The notes under the pieces: model-generated
Told to the model about the DNA's origin: nothing
Database searches by the model: none
Seen by the model: the letters and a program-made list of their open reading frames with translations, nothing else
In this document: in pieces, positions 1 through 10,838 of the stretch
Layout: the number at the start of each line of letters is the position of its first letter
Position numbering within the stretch: position 1 is the first letter of the stretch
Position numbers and translations under genes: made by a program
DNA from: Rhodosporidiobolus odoratus
Lineage: Eukaryota > Basidiomycota > Microbotryomycetes > Sporidiobolales > Sporidiobolaceae
NCBI GenBank assembly: GCA_034387635.1
Contig: JAOANU010000004.1
Coordinates: 1,548,072 to 1,612,071, forward strand
Length of the DNA: 64,000 nt
Direction of reading: 5' to 3'

Positions 1-3000
1 CGTTCCGTCTCTACCTCTTCTTCCGACTCTCCTTCTTCCTTGATCTTTGGCAATTCCTCTTCTTCGTCTTCATCGGCCCTCGTTACCACTTCAAAATCCT
101 CCGCCAACTCTACCGGTGGAAGGAAGACGACTCGTCCGAAGTGCAAGCACTGCCAGAAGATCGCGCCGAACCATGATCCGGAGAAGTGTTGGTCGAACCC
201 TTCCAACCCGAAGAACAAGTTAGGGTCTGGAGGGTCGGGTAATGGCAACGGTGGAGGGAAGAAGGGTAGAGGTGGAGGAGGGAAGAATGGAGGCTCAGGC
301 GGAGGATCGGGAGGGACGGAGAAGGTCGATTATTCCGCCGCCACCATCGAAGTGGTAGACAACGAATATCAGGCGCCCACCTCGTTCTTCTTGGACTCGT
401 GTGCAAGCAGCCATGTCGTCGCCGATCGGTCGAGGTTTACCAAATATAAGCTCTTGCCGAGGTCCCTTATCACCGTCAACGGTTCTCAGCAACTCGTCGT
501 CGGGGTCAGGAGCGTCCCTATCGTCTCGCTTACCCCTTCTGGGGCGAAGACGGTTCTTCTCAAGGACGTTTTACACGTTCCCTCAAGCACCTTCAACCTC
601 ATTTCCACCGGTCGTTTCCTCGAGGCCGACTTTACTCTCAAAGCGTCGAAATCCGGCTATCGTATCCTCGCTCCCTCGTCTTGTTCCGTTGTCCTTTCCG
701 CCGTTACGGGCGCTCAGCGCATTCCTCAGGTTACTCTCGAAGATCCCGTCGCCGCCGTTATTTCTTCTTCTATCGACAGCCGTGTTGAAGCCGTCTCTAT
801 CGCTCACCTCCGCTTCGGTCACCCCGACAAGGGAGCGATGCGCGACTTACTTCGTCTTGGCGCCGTAAAAGGATTTGCCACGACCGACATCAACAAGTTC
901 TTCGAGAAGTCCTGTCCCGCCTGTCGCCTCAGCAAGACCACCCGTCTTCCTTTCCCCATCTCCGAGAAGCACGCTTCGAAGCCATTCGAGCGTCTCCATT
1001 CCGACCTCGCTGGCCCCTTCCGCTTTAGGTCGTGGGGGGACGCCAAATACTTCGTCATCTTCGTCGACGACGAGGCTAGCGGTTGGGTTGATGGGGAGCC
1101 TCTTAAGGATAAGACAGAGGTTCTTTCCGCCTCTCGCAAGATCATCGCTCGACTTCGCGAAAGGTTCAAGGACTCCCGGGTTCCCGTTTCCTCGACGACC
1201 ATCCTTCAAACCGATAACGGCACCGAGTACACCTCTAAAGCCTTTGAGTCGATGCTCGCCGCCGGCTAAAATATCACTCATTCCTACTCTGTTCCCTATA
1301 CCCCGCAGCAGAACGGCCGTTCCGAACGCTTCGTGCGCACCATCAAGGATTGCGTCACCGTTCTCCTTGCTTCGGCCAACCTTAGCCAGAAGTATTGGGC
1401 GGAGGTCTTCTTCTTCGCGCTCTTCCTTACCCAGAACCTTCCCTATTCTCCTAACTGAGGAGAAACCCCTCATCACTTTCTCTTCGGTCGACACTCTCCT
1501 TTCTTCTCTCTCTCCGCTCCTCTCGTCCTCAGCCAAGACGTCTGGATTCACAATCCCGACGCGCCTACTTTCGGCAACAAGGCTGTACAGGGCATCTTTC
1601 TTGGCGTTGGAGAAGGTCGCAGCCGTAAGGCGTATCGCGTCCAGGAGAAGGGTGCCCCAGGGACGACTCTTCGTTGGGCAAAGGATGTTTCAGTCGCGAA
1701 GAGGGATTCGGAGGATTTAGGTTCTTGGGATGTTGAAGACGATGACTACTTTTGGGATGATGAGGACCTCGCCGAGGAGAAGCAAGCTTCCGAGCTGCTC
1801 TCCAAGAAGGAGAGGAGTGGGACTTATTCGTCGTCGCTGATTTATTTGCCGGGCGCTATTTCCCCTTTCGGCGGTTGGAGGACGACTACCTCCCCCGCAG
1901 CTCCTACTTCTTTCACTCCCTCCTCTATTCCCGTTCTCACTCGCATTGGGGACGAGGAGGAGCCCTATCCACATCTCTCCGAATGTTCTCGCGCCGAGCG
2001 TCTCGGTTCGCTATCTCCCTCTTTCGATACTTCCGATTCGGGCGTCGTAGGGGTCGTCCTGATTTCCGTTGCCTTTGCGCCGGATGAAGGATATTTACCT
2101 GGCTTCGCTTCCTCTGACACGGCTCTTGCCAACGTCAAGAAGACCTTCTCAATCGGAGACCGCCCCCGTCCTGATACTCCGAGGAATTCGAAAGAGGCTT
2201 TGTCCTCGATCTACTCGGACGAATGGAGGGCCAGCTTCATTGAGGAGTGGGATGGGTTCAATAAACAGGGCGCCGTCTCGTCCAAACTTTATAAACCATT
2301 CCCTAGAATGAAAGTTCTAGGTACGAGATGGCACCTCGATGCCTGTCTTTCTCCTTCAAAGAAGGAGGCGGAGCTCAAGTCGAGGTTAGTCGTCCAAGGT
2401 TGTAAAACCATTCCCTTTCTCTCGTCCTTCGGCCCAACCTTCACCCCTCTCCCAAAATGGGACCTCGTTTCTCTCTTCCCTATCCTCGCATCTCGTTATT
2501 GTCTTCCCGTCTGGCTTACCAATTTTGCCAAAGCCTATCTCGGCGCAAATGTTCAGACGAGCGGTGAAACGGTCTTCATCAAGCAGCCACCGCATCTTGA
2601 GGTCGAGGGGCGTGAGAACGAGGTTTACCGTCTCCTTCGGGCCGCCTACGGACTTCCTCAATCCGGGCGGGCCTTTCATCTTCATACAAAGGAGAAGTTT
2701 GAGGAGTTTGGGTTGGTTGCGGTCTCGGATGAGGCCACTCTCTATCTCGTTCGCATAGGCGCCGATTTCGTCCTCTACCTCGTCTACGTCGACGATGGTG
2801 TGATCGCTGGTAAGGAATCCGTCGTCTCTAACGTCCTTTCTCAGGTCGACAAAGAGTTCGACATTACCTTTCAAGGACCCCTCAATGGCAAGACGTTTCT
2901 CGGTCGCGAGATCGAATACGACCACCTTTCCGGCAAGGTTGTCGTCCGCGTCGAGAACCACATTAAGAAGGCCCTCAAGCTTCACAACTTCGAGGACGTC

Positions 3001-3770
3001 AAGCCACTCCACCTTCTTATTTAGCCTGACGTCAAATATGTCGCTCACGAGGGACAACCATTTCGTACAAGCGAGTATCTTTCCGCCGTCGGTTCCCTCC
3101 TTTTCATTACAACGACTCTTCCCGATATCCAATTCGCGGTCGGCGTCGCCTCCAGGTTCTCCTCTAACCCGGGCCCTCATCATTGGAACCTCGTCAAGCG
3201 CATTTTCGCCTATCTTTCCGTTACCTCCTCTGTCGGCCTTTCTCTCGGTCTCGACATGAAGAAGGAAGAAGGTCTAGTCGCATGCGTCGATTCCGATTTC
3301 GCCGGCGATCTCTCTTCGAGGAAGTCTACTTCCGGCATCATTCTTACCCTCGAGGGTTCTCCTCTTTCCACCATCTCCCGCCTTCAATCGTCCGTCACTC
3401 GCTCCACCTTTCAGGCTGAGCTGTCGGCGATGTCGACCGGGTTGGTCGAGCTCGAGTGATATTCTTCCCTTCTCTCCTCTCTCCCCATTGGTAACGACAC
3501 CCCTCTCACCATCCGCTCCGACAATCTCTCCGGCGTTAAGTCTCTTTGTTCCCCCGACTACATTGAACATCAGAAGCACCACGACGTCAAGCTTCGCTAC
3601 ATTCGCGAGCAAATCGAACGTGGCTTTGTCAACGTCAAGTGGGTTCCCATCGTCGAGAATCCTGCCGACCTTCTTACGAAGGCTCTTCCCGCTAAGCGGG
3701 CTAAGGAATTAGGGAGTATGATCGGATTAGTTGGTCGGCCAGCAGCCGCTGGTGGTTGGGGATCTCGTTA
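1..3770 (+). pseudogene. Ty1/copia retrotransposon gag-pol, 5'-truncated by the window and decayed
   Basis: One reading frame runs from the window edge to a TAA at 3768-3770. In order it shows a CCHC-like zinc knuckle (CX2CX6HX4C, about 154-201), an aspartic protease site (DSCAS, about 396), the GAG-pre-integrase zinc motif (H..H..CPAC, about 796-930), and an integrase core with D in HSDLAGPF, D in TDNGTEY and E in PQQNGRSER. Reverse transcriptase has YVDD at about 2785, and RNase H (CVDSDFAG, about 3280-3440) is last. This order is diagnostic of copia elements. The frame is interrupted at 1267 (TAA), 1456 (TGA), 3022 (TAG) and 3457 (TGA). The first catalytic Asp of RT appears replaced: TNFAKAYL stands where a D-x-K-x-A-[YF]-L pattern is usual. 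The element is therefore not autonomous. The 5' LTR and start lie outside the window. Confidence 0.93.
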
Positions 3771-3778
3771 AGGAGGAG

Positions 3779-4190
3779 TGTTAGTTGCGAGAGTAGTTCA
3801 GGGTGGGCAGAAGACTTGAGGAGGAGTTGATGTTTGATTTGGGAAGGTCGAAGTCGGAGAGGTGAATCTTTCTTTCCTCTTTCTCGCTTCGCTCCACCTC
3901 GGTTCTTGTTCTCCTTTACTTCTTTGGTTAGCCTCTACCTTTCCCAAGTTGGTTCTATCCCTCCTTCGTCGGTGTTACCTTCGTGCCTAGGAGAATTGTG
4001 AGACAGTCCGTCGTGCTACCTACACTTCCCTATATAACCTCGTCTTCCTTTCTTTCCTTTCTCTTCTTCACCGTTTTCTCTTCTTCACCGTTCACACTTT
4101 GTTCTCTCTCGCCTCTAGGTAAGTAGTTCTTTCTTAGTTAGCTGCTATACCATTCACCGTTCACACACTTCGTTCTCTCTTGCCTCTAGC
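3779..4190 (+). mobile_element. Probable 3' LTR of the copia element
   Basis: The pol frame ends at 3770 and is followed at once by a purine tract (AAGGAGGAG, 3769-3778) and then TGTTAG, the usual polypurine tract plus TG start of an LTR. The right edge is approximate because the 5' LTR is outside the window. Recognisable LINE coding sequence begins near 4199. A pyrimidine-rich phrase (TTCACCGTTCACAC...GCCTCTAG) occurs twice, near 4088-4120 and 4151-4190. Confidence 0.65.
4031..4038 (+). promoter_or_regulatory. TATA-like box inside the LTR
   Basis: TATATAAC lies about 250 bp into the LTR, upstream of a pyrimidine-rich stretch, as expected for an LTR promoter. In a 3' LTR it could drive read-out into the LINE sequence downstream. 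Motif only. Confidence 0.35.
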
Positions 4191-4198
4191 GAGGCATC

Positions 4199-5791
4199 AT
4201 ATCGCTACACTTCGACTCTTGGAAGGCCAGGGCGAGGGGAAGGTGGCGAAAGATTGCAAAGGCGTTCAAGGCGGATCCGCAGGGTGCGTCCTCTTCCCTT
4301 GCTGCCTTGATCCGTGCCGAACCCATCGCGCCCTGGGAGGCAGCGCCGTGCGTGAGTATCATGGTGCAGGAGTTGAGGGAGAGAGCGAAGGAGGTGCATG
4401 ATGAGGTGCTGCTGAAAGTGAGAGAGCAGGACATGGTGGTATATACGGACGGGAGTTTGATGGAGCAGCATAGCGGGGCAGGCGTTGTTTTGAGGGTTGA
4501 GCGAGATGTCGAGTTACTTTGGGCGACTTGAAGTCGGGCTCTCGGTCTCTTCCAGGGTGTCTACCAGGCTGAACTTGAAGGCTTACGCTTAGCACTTTCA
4601 TTCCTCCCCTCTCTCATTCCGCATTCCGCTTCCAGCCATGTCCACATCTTTGCCGACAACTCGTCAGCCATCGCTCTCCCCTCTGACCCCCGATCGTCCT
4701 CAGCTCAGCACCTACGCCTCGACATTTGACAACGGCTTCCAGAACTTCAGCATTCCCATCCTCAGCTTTCTATCACCCTACACTGGATCGCCGAGCATGA
4801 AGGGGTCGAGGGAAACGAGTTGGCCGATGAGATGGCTCGGAGAGGATCGGAGGATGGGATCGAAGCTACGGCAGCAGCGCAGGCGACCCGGGGCAAGCGC
4901 AGGCGGATGGTGATGCCACGGGAGGCAATCGAGCGCAGCCTGTCGTCGCTGGACAATGAGGGGAGCTCGTACTGGGAGGAGGAAACGAGCGGAGGTGCCG
5001 CGGGTCGGGTCCGCCGCGGGCCGCTACGGCCGCTCACTACCGGCGAGCCAGACAAAGAGGGACGGATCTCGGGTGGCAACAGCATGCCCAAGAGCGCTGC
5101 ATCGGTGCTTCAGGCGGCGAAAGCTGCCTTGAAGCTTCAGTGGGAGAGCGAGTGGTCTACAGCTCCAGTTGGGGTAGCTCTCCGCGACGTCGATTCCGCC
5201 CCACTGTCCTCCTCCTTCCGCCGTCGCCTACGGTCTCTCCCTCGACCGCAAGCCACCCTCCTCTCCCGCCTCCGAACCGACTTCTCCAGCCTCGCCCACC
5301 CTCTTCACCGTGCCACTCTCCGCCCCTCCGGCCTCTGTGAATGTGGCGAACCCGAGACTTGTGAACACTTCTTCCTCTCTTGCCCTATCTACTCTACGCA
5401 GCGCTCCTCCCTCCTCTCCTCCCTCCCCACCCGACACCTCCCTCCCCTCGGCTCCCTCCTCTCTACAGAAGCTTTCCTCCCAGCAGTCCTCACATACATC
5501 AACGCTACGGATCGCTTCCCGCGGCTCTATGCCACAGTGACGGAGAACGGCGGCGGTGCAGTGAAGCGGTGAATGGTGGAGGAGAACGGGGGGGGGGGTG
5601 CAGCGAAGCGGTGAGTTAGTGATGGATTTGGGTCTTCCTCCTCCTTTCTTCCTCTCGCTTCTTTGTCCTCCACTCTCTTTCGGTGTTGTCCTCTCTGCCT
5701 TGTTTTCGCTTCCCCCATCTCTTGTAGTCTACATGGGCCACTGGCCTGACACAGACTTTAAACTTGGAATAAAACAAACAAACAAACAAAC
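4199..5791 (+). mobile_element. Non-LTR retrotransposon 'LINE A', 5'-truncated 3' end with (AAAC)n tail
   Basis: A single frame to a stop at 5570-5572 encodes a LINE-type RNase H: YTDGSLM at about 4443, AELEGLRLAL at about 4570, FADNSSAI at about 4652 and EHEGVEGNELADEMA at about 4795-4835. It ends in a C-terminal zinc-knuckle-like motif (CECGEPETCEHFFLSC, about 5338-5385). The frame is broken by TGA at 4529 and about 4727, so this copy is dead. EN and RT domains are missing, typical 5' truncation. After the ORF comes an untranslated end terminating in TTAAACTTGGAAT and an (AAAC)n tail at 5771-5791. This long copy is the left boundary of the tandem array. Confidence 0.85.
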
Positions 5792-6254
5792 TTGCTGCCT
5801 TCGTCAGCTCCTTGCCTGAATGACGACCTGCGTGTACTGCACAGGCTCAGCTCCTTTGTCCGCCTATTCCCACCACCCCCTTTCCCCAGTCACTGTCTTG
5901 GGGTGGATCGGTGCTGGCAGTACTCAGTAGGCTTTGAGCGGTCTCCAGCAGCCGTTATAGGGAGCATGAGAAGTATGAAAGCGGCCAAAAGCGAACGCTG
6001 CTCCTCTGCCTCATCCACCTCGCCGGACTGACGTCGAACGCTTGATGCGCTATGCGGGCAAAAGTCTTACACTCAGAAGAAGTCTGTCTCCCTACCACCG
6101 CAAGTGTGGCTTTGGCGGTGAGGTTTGAGCTTTTCTCGCTCAGCGGGATCGAGTAAAGCCTGGAGACGGACAGAAGGTGCGGAGCTTGTTTTCCGCGCCA
6201 CCCAGTCCTCTGAATACTGATGCTAGGACGGCTCACAGTTTGGGAGCCACCGTC

Positions 6255-6871
6255 ATGCCGTCCAGCATTGTCCTCTCTTCCGACACAGACGAAGAAGACC
6301 CTATCCACAGGGCACCCTCTCGCCCGTCTCTGCGGCCCCGGCAACCTCCTCCAGTCTATGCAGACTACGGCAAACCCGAATCGCTCATCCTGGACTCTGA
6401 TGAGGAAGAGGACAAAGCGCAAATTTACGATATGCTGCCAATTCCCCCTAATGAAGCTTCTCCCTCGACTTCAGATGCCGGATTTATCGAGCCTGATGTC
6501 AAGCCTATGGTGACGACCTGAGTTCGACTTTCCCTCAACGTCCCGGGGTCACGCAAGAGCGCGGCAAGCACATCGGCACCAAGCAATAAGCCCTCGAGGT
6601 TAGCGAAAGCGGGCAAGGCCGCCACGTCGCAGGCTCAAGAACAGCAGAGGCAGAAGCAGGTACAGGCAAGGAGGGCGGAGAGGCAAGGAGTGGCAAGACC
6701 TGATAAGGAGATTGAGGCGGTTGCGGCAGCCGTCAACGAGAAGAGGAAAAGGAAGAAAACGGACGTGCCCTTGGACAACCTGTGCGTATTGCCTCTGAAG
6801 ACCCACCAGCATGTCGTTGATTTGTCCAATTCGCAGCCAGTACCCAATGTCGATCAAGGTCTCGCTGGAAG
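6255..6871 (+). pseudogene. X fragment in unit 1: unrecognised host-gene-like 5' exons
   Basis: An ATG at 6255 opens an acidic, serine-rich frame (MPSSIVLSSDTDEEDP, later LILDSDEEEDKAQIYDM) that could splice at 6509|GTGACG into a lysine/arginine/glutamine-rich coiled-coil-like stretch (about 6560-6770: KAATSQAQEQQRQKQ, then VNEKRKRKKTDVPLDN). It is interrupted by the LINE B segment near 6875. The acidic start followed by a charged helix recalls nuclear DNA-repair proteins, but I do not recognise the family. Coding status is inferred from composition and conservation in all four copies. Confidence 0.4.
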
Positions 6872-6874
6872 AAC

Positions 6875-7808
6875 TTGCCGTCGATCGCTCTCGCCTTCCT
6901 CCAGTTTCTGCTGCAGTGGTGCCCAGGACACGAAGATATCGAGGGAAATGAGAGGGCGGATGAGCTGGCAAATAAAGGGGTTGATGAGGAGCTCGAGAGG
7001 GAGGGAAGGAAGGGGGAAAGAGAGGCAAGGAGGAAACGGAGAGGAAAGCGGGAGGGACGGTTGGTCAAGGTATTCAGGATGGGGAGGGAGGACAAAGAGA
7101 GCGAGAGTAGTGAGGAGGAGGGGGACGAGTGGACAACAGGAAGGGAAAGGGAATCTTCGGTACAGTTGGCGAGGTGGAATCACTACCCGCCCCTGGTCCC
7201 CCCGCCCATCCCCGACCTCCCCCACCGCCTCCCCTTATCGGTATCAGCCCTCCGTCAACTCCACGACGCCAGCATACAAGCTGAGTGGACGACGCAGTGG
7301 ACAACCAAAACCAATGTCGGAGCTGGCCTTCGCCTCATCGACCCCCGCCCCCCAGGCAAGGCATTCACCCGTCCCTTCCATCATCTTTCCCGTCGACATG
7401 CCACCCTTCTTTCCCGTCTACGCCTCGACTGTAACGACTCGGGTGCGACAAAGCGCTTCTTGGCGGACGACGATCCGGACAGGCTGTATACATACTGCGG
7501 AAAGCTAGAGACAAGGGAGCACTTCCTATTGGAGTGTGAAGGGTATGAGGAACAGAGACAAGAGTCGAGGAAGGAGTTGAGGGTGAAGGTGTTGCCGGGC
7601 CTTGCTTTTCTGTTTCTCCCACACCATACTTTCCCCCTCCTTCGTTTCATTCACTCCTCCAATCGATTCCCCTCCCTTTTCTCTCGTGTAGTTGAACCCC
7701 CCAAGCCCGTGAAGACCCGTTAGTGGGCGCCCAGTCGACATAGGACTTTGTAGGCCTGATACCGACTAGCTTAAACTTGGAATCAATCAATCAATCAATC
7801 AATCAATC
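6875..7808 (+). mobile_element. LINE B 3' end in unit 1, (AATC)n tail
   Basis: One open frame from about 6875 to a TAG at 7721-7723 begins with the end of an RNase H domain (WCPGHEDIEGNERADELANKG), passes through a charged linker, and ends with a zinc-knuckle-like C-terminus (YCGKLETREHFLLECEGYEEQ). It is paralogous to LINE A but clearly a different family. The 3' end reads GCTTAAACTTGG followed by (AATC)n at 7781-7808. RT and endonuclease are absent (5' truncation). Confidence 0.85.
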
Positions 7809-9435
7809 CCAACGCCTCGCTCAGATACAGCCTCGCATATCGCTTACCCAAACAGGCTGCGCTAAACGCGACAGTAGTTGGTACTCGCACATGGCAAATC
7901 ATCGTTCCTGCCTCCGCCTCTCCTGATAACCGCATCGTCACGATTCCTTTTCCAGCCTTCCTCGCCCTCACAGCTTCAGCGTCCTCAAACCACCACACCG
8001 GAGTGGAATTGCCGGGATCCTCCTCTCAGTCTCTGTCGCCGATGATGCCTCCACTCTCTGGGCGGGTCATACTTCGCTCACTTCGCATGGCCCCAAGCTC
8101 ATCAGACCAGGCAAAAAGGTCGTCGAGCTCAAGCCGCTGCGTGACACAGCATCGACGTCGCACGATGAGCACGAGCCAGCGAGTGTGGCAATCAGCTGGG
8201 AGGCAGTTCTTCCGCAGGAGAAAGAGAAGGAAAAGATCGAAATGGAGGAGCCGAAGGAGCCGACGGAGCAGGAGATCAGGGCGATATTGGAGGAAGAAAC
8301 GAGGAAGTTGGAGATGGAGTGGAGGATAAATGTGGCAGAACGAGAAGAGGTGAGTCTTCTCGGTACTTGCGCCCGCGTTGATACCCGGCCTCTCCAACTT
8401 GGAACCCGACGTGGATCCCGAGGACACCGTCTCAGAATACCGCTTCGCGCCACTTCCCCGCTACACGCACGTCGACTTTGTCCTAGTAGGCAAACCCGAC
8501 AACGAGGGACCGCTCAACACCTTCCCCTTCTTTCCAGGGATATGAGAGATGCGAAGGCCGCCAATGCGGCGGTTGAGCATGAAGTGACGAGGGTGTTGGA
8601 GCCGTGGAATGTCGCTAACAAGGGAGTACCGCTGGAGGTTAGGATGTCAGGGGCGGATCTGAAGGAGTGGCGGGAGGAGGAGGGAGAATGGAGGCAGTTG
8701 AATTTGGTGGATCACGAGGGACTCAAGGCGCCAGATCTGGGCCGTGAGCGTCTCGCTTCTCGTCTTCGTTGGCAGACGAAGTCTCTCTGACTCTGTTGCG
8801 ATCCGTAGGGGTATGGCGGGACTACCACGCCCTCACCGCCCTCTTCAAACACCTGAAATTATCACCTGCCGACCTACAGAAGCTCGAGGACGACGCCGTG
8901 ACCACGGCCAAAGAGGCGAATGAGCACGAAGACGACCCCAGCGTGTTCACGGTACAAACTTACGGTGACCCTGAATAGTACGGCAGTCGTGGCCCTGGAA
9001 GTGTTCGAGGTGAGGACGGGGGTATCAGCGCGGTTAGTACAGAAGAGGTGTGCTTCGCTGCTGTTCCCGTTTTCCTCCGGGGCATACCACAAGATGCTGA
9101 TATGTACCTTTTCCCGCCATCTAGGTACCTACAGGACCACGACGTTGAGCCGCTCATCAACGAGTTTGCATCTCATTACACATTGCCCCATCTTTCTGTC
9201 ATTGACCTTGACTCTCCCAGGTCCTCCCAGCTTGGGCCTTGTCACTTCTGTGGAGTCTATGTCTGTACCGTACATGGCGGTACGCCTTTTCCCCGCTTCT
9301 TTACCCCTTTGCGGCACCGAAGGCATTCCTTGTACCTGCAGACCCAGCACACGCTCATGCCGCTCACAATGTGCCGACTTACCGACCTGAACGGGCGCAG
9401 CGCTTACGTACTGGAGCTGTGTGTCCGCAATGTCA
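7809..9435 (+). pseudogene. Y fragment in unit 1: unrecognised multi-exon host-gene-like sequence
   Basis: Several open segments lie on the + strand in different frames and look like exons: about 7815-8010 (YRLPKQAALNATVVGTRTWQ), about 8010-8350 (ends ...EMEWRINVAEREE at a GTGAGT donor), about 8385-8530, about 8540-8730, about 8810-8965 (WRDYHALTALFKHLKLSPAD), and about 9045-9230. Acidic, Glu/Lys-rich stretches alternate with hydrophobic ones. I do not recognise a family and found no catalytic motif. It may be the continuation of the gene whose start is X, with LINE B inserted between them. No single intact protein can be assembled by eye. Confidence 0.4.
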
Positions 9436-9755
9436 AGGCCTTTCTTCCAGCAGTCCTCTCGTACATCAACGCGACTGATCGCTTCCCGCTGCTTTATGCC
9501 ACTGTGATGGAGAACGGCGGCGGTGCAGCGGAGCGGTGAATGGTGGAGGAGAACGGCTGAGGTGCAGCAAAGCGGTGAGTTAGTGATGGATTTGGTTCTT
9601 CCTCCTCCTTTCTTCCTCTCGCTTCTTTGTCCTCCACTCTCTTTCGGTGTTGTCCTCTCTGCCTTGTTTTCGCTTCCCCCATCTCTTGTAGTCTACATGG
9701 GCCACTGGCCTGACACAGACTTTAAACTTGGAATAAAACAAACAAACAAACAAAC
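9436..9755 (+). mobile_element. Truncated LINE A 3' end closing unit 1
   Basis: About 320 bp. It encodes only the last residues of LINE A (FLPAVLSYINATDRFPLLYAT) plus the 3' untranslated end and (AAAC)n tail at 9734-9755. It matches the long LINE A copy from about 5473 onwards. Confidence 0.85.
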
Positions 9756-10218
9756 TTGCTGCCTTCGTCAGCTCCTTGCCTGAATGACGACCTGCGTGTA
9801 CTGCACAGGCTCAGCTCCTTCGTCCGCCTATTCCCACCACCCCCTTTCCCCAGTCACTGTCTTGGGGTGGATCGGTGCTGGCAGTACTCAGTAGGCTTTG
9901 AGCGGTCTCCAGCAGCCGTTATAGGGAGCATGAGAAGTATGAAAGCGGCCAAAAGCGAACGCTGCTCCTCTGCCTCATCCACCTCGCCGGACTGACGTCG
10001 AACGCTTGATGCGCTATGCGGGCAAAAGTCTTACACTCAGAAGAAGTCTGTCTCCCTACCACCGCAAGTGTGGCTTTGGCGGTGAGGTTTGAGCTTTTCT
10101 CGCTCAGCGGGATCGAGTAAAGCCTGGAGACGGACAGAAGGTGCGGAGCTTGTTTTCCGCGCCACCCAGTCCTCTGAATACTGATGCTAGGACGGCTCAC
10201 AGTTTGGGAGCCACCGTC

Positions 10219-10835
10219 ATGCCGTCCAGCATTGTCCTCTCTTCCGACACAGACGAAGAAGACCCTATCCACAGGGCACCCTCTCGCCCGTCTCTGCGGC
10301 CCCGGCAACCTCCTCCAGTCTATGCAGACTACGGCAAACCCGAACCGCTCATCCTGGACTCTGATGAGGAAGAGGACAAAGCGCAAATTTACGATATGCT
10401 GCCAATTCCCCCTAATGAAGCTTCTCCCTCGACTTCAGATGCCGGATTTATCGAGCCTGATGTCAAGCCTATGGTGACGACCTGAGTTCGACTTTCCCTC
10501 AACGTCCCGGGGTCACGCAAGAGCGCGGCAAGCACATCGGCACCAAGCAATAAGCCCTCGAGGTTAGCGAAAGCGGGCAAGGCCGCCACGTCGCAGGCTC
10601 AAGAACAGCAGAGGCAGAAGCAGGTACAGGCAAGGAGGGCGGAGAGGCAAGGAGTGGCAAGACCTGATAAGGAGATTGAGGCGGTTGCGGCAGCCGTCAA
10701 CGAGAAGAGGAAAAGGAAGAAAACGGACGTGCCCTTGGACAACCTGTGCGTATTGCCTCTGAAGACCCACCAGCATGTCGTTGATTTGTCCAATTCGCAG
10801 CCAGTACCCAATGTCGATCAAGGTCTCGCTGGAAG
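10219..10835 (+). pseudogene. X fragment in unit 2
   Basis: Same content as the unit 1 X fragment, with P replacing S at the GAACCGCTC site. Open over the same segments. Confidence 0.4.
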
Positions 10836-10838
10836 AAC

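Larger units (their letters stand above)
5792..9755 (+). repeat. Array unit 1
   Basis: Complete unit of 3964 bp. It differs from the others at several points, such as CTTTGTCCG at about 5858 (CTTCGTCCG elsewhere), GAATCGCTC at about 6378 (GAACCGCTC elsewhere), and an extra C at about 8970 (GTGACCCTG against GTGACCTG). Confidence 0.95.

Noticed and set aside
847..1551. 234-codon minus-strand ORF opposite the copia integrase
   Set aside because: A shadow of the plus-strand pol frame, with no independent support.
5955..6422. 155-codon minus-strand ORF repeated in every array unit
   Set aside because: It lies opposite the X fragment, begins at a non-ATG codon, has no domain-like sequence, and its conservation follows from the recent duplication alone.
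6255..6871. X fragment as the start of EME1/MMS4 or another DNA-repair nuclease
   Set aside because: Only the acidic start and a charged helix are shared in style; no diagnostic motif follows, so no family name is given.
7781..7808. (AATC)n and (AAAC)n runs as telomeric or ordinary microsatellites
   Set aside because: Each occurs immediately after a LINE 3' end core and nowhere else in the window, so they are retrotransposon tails.
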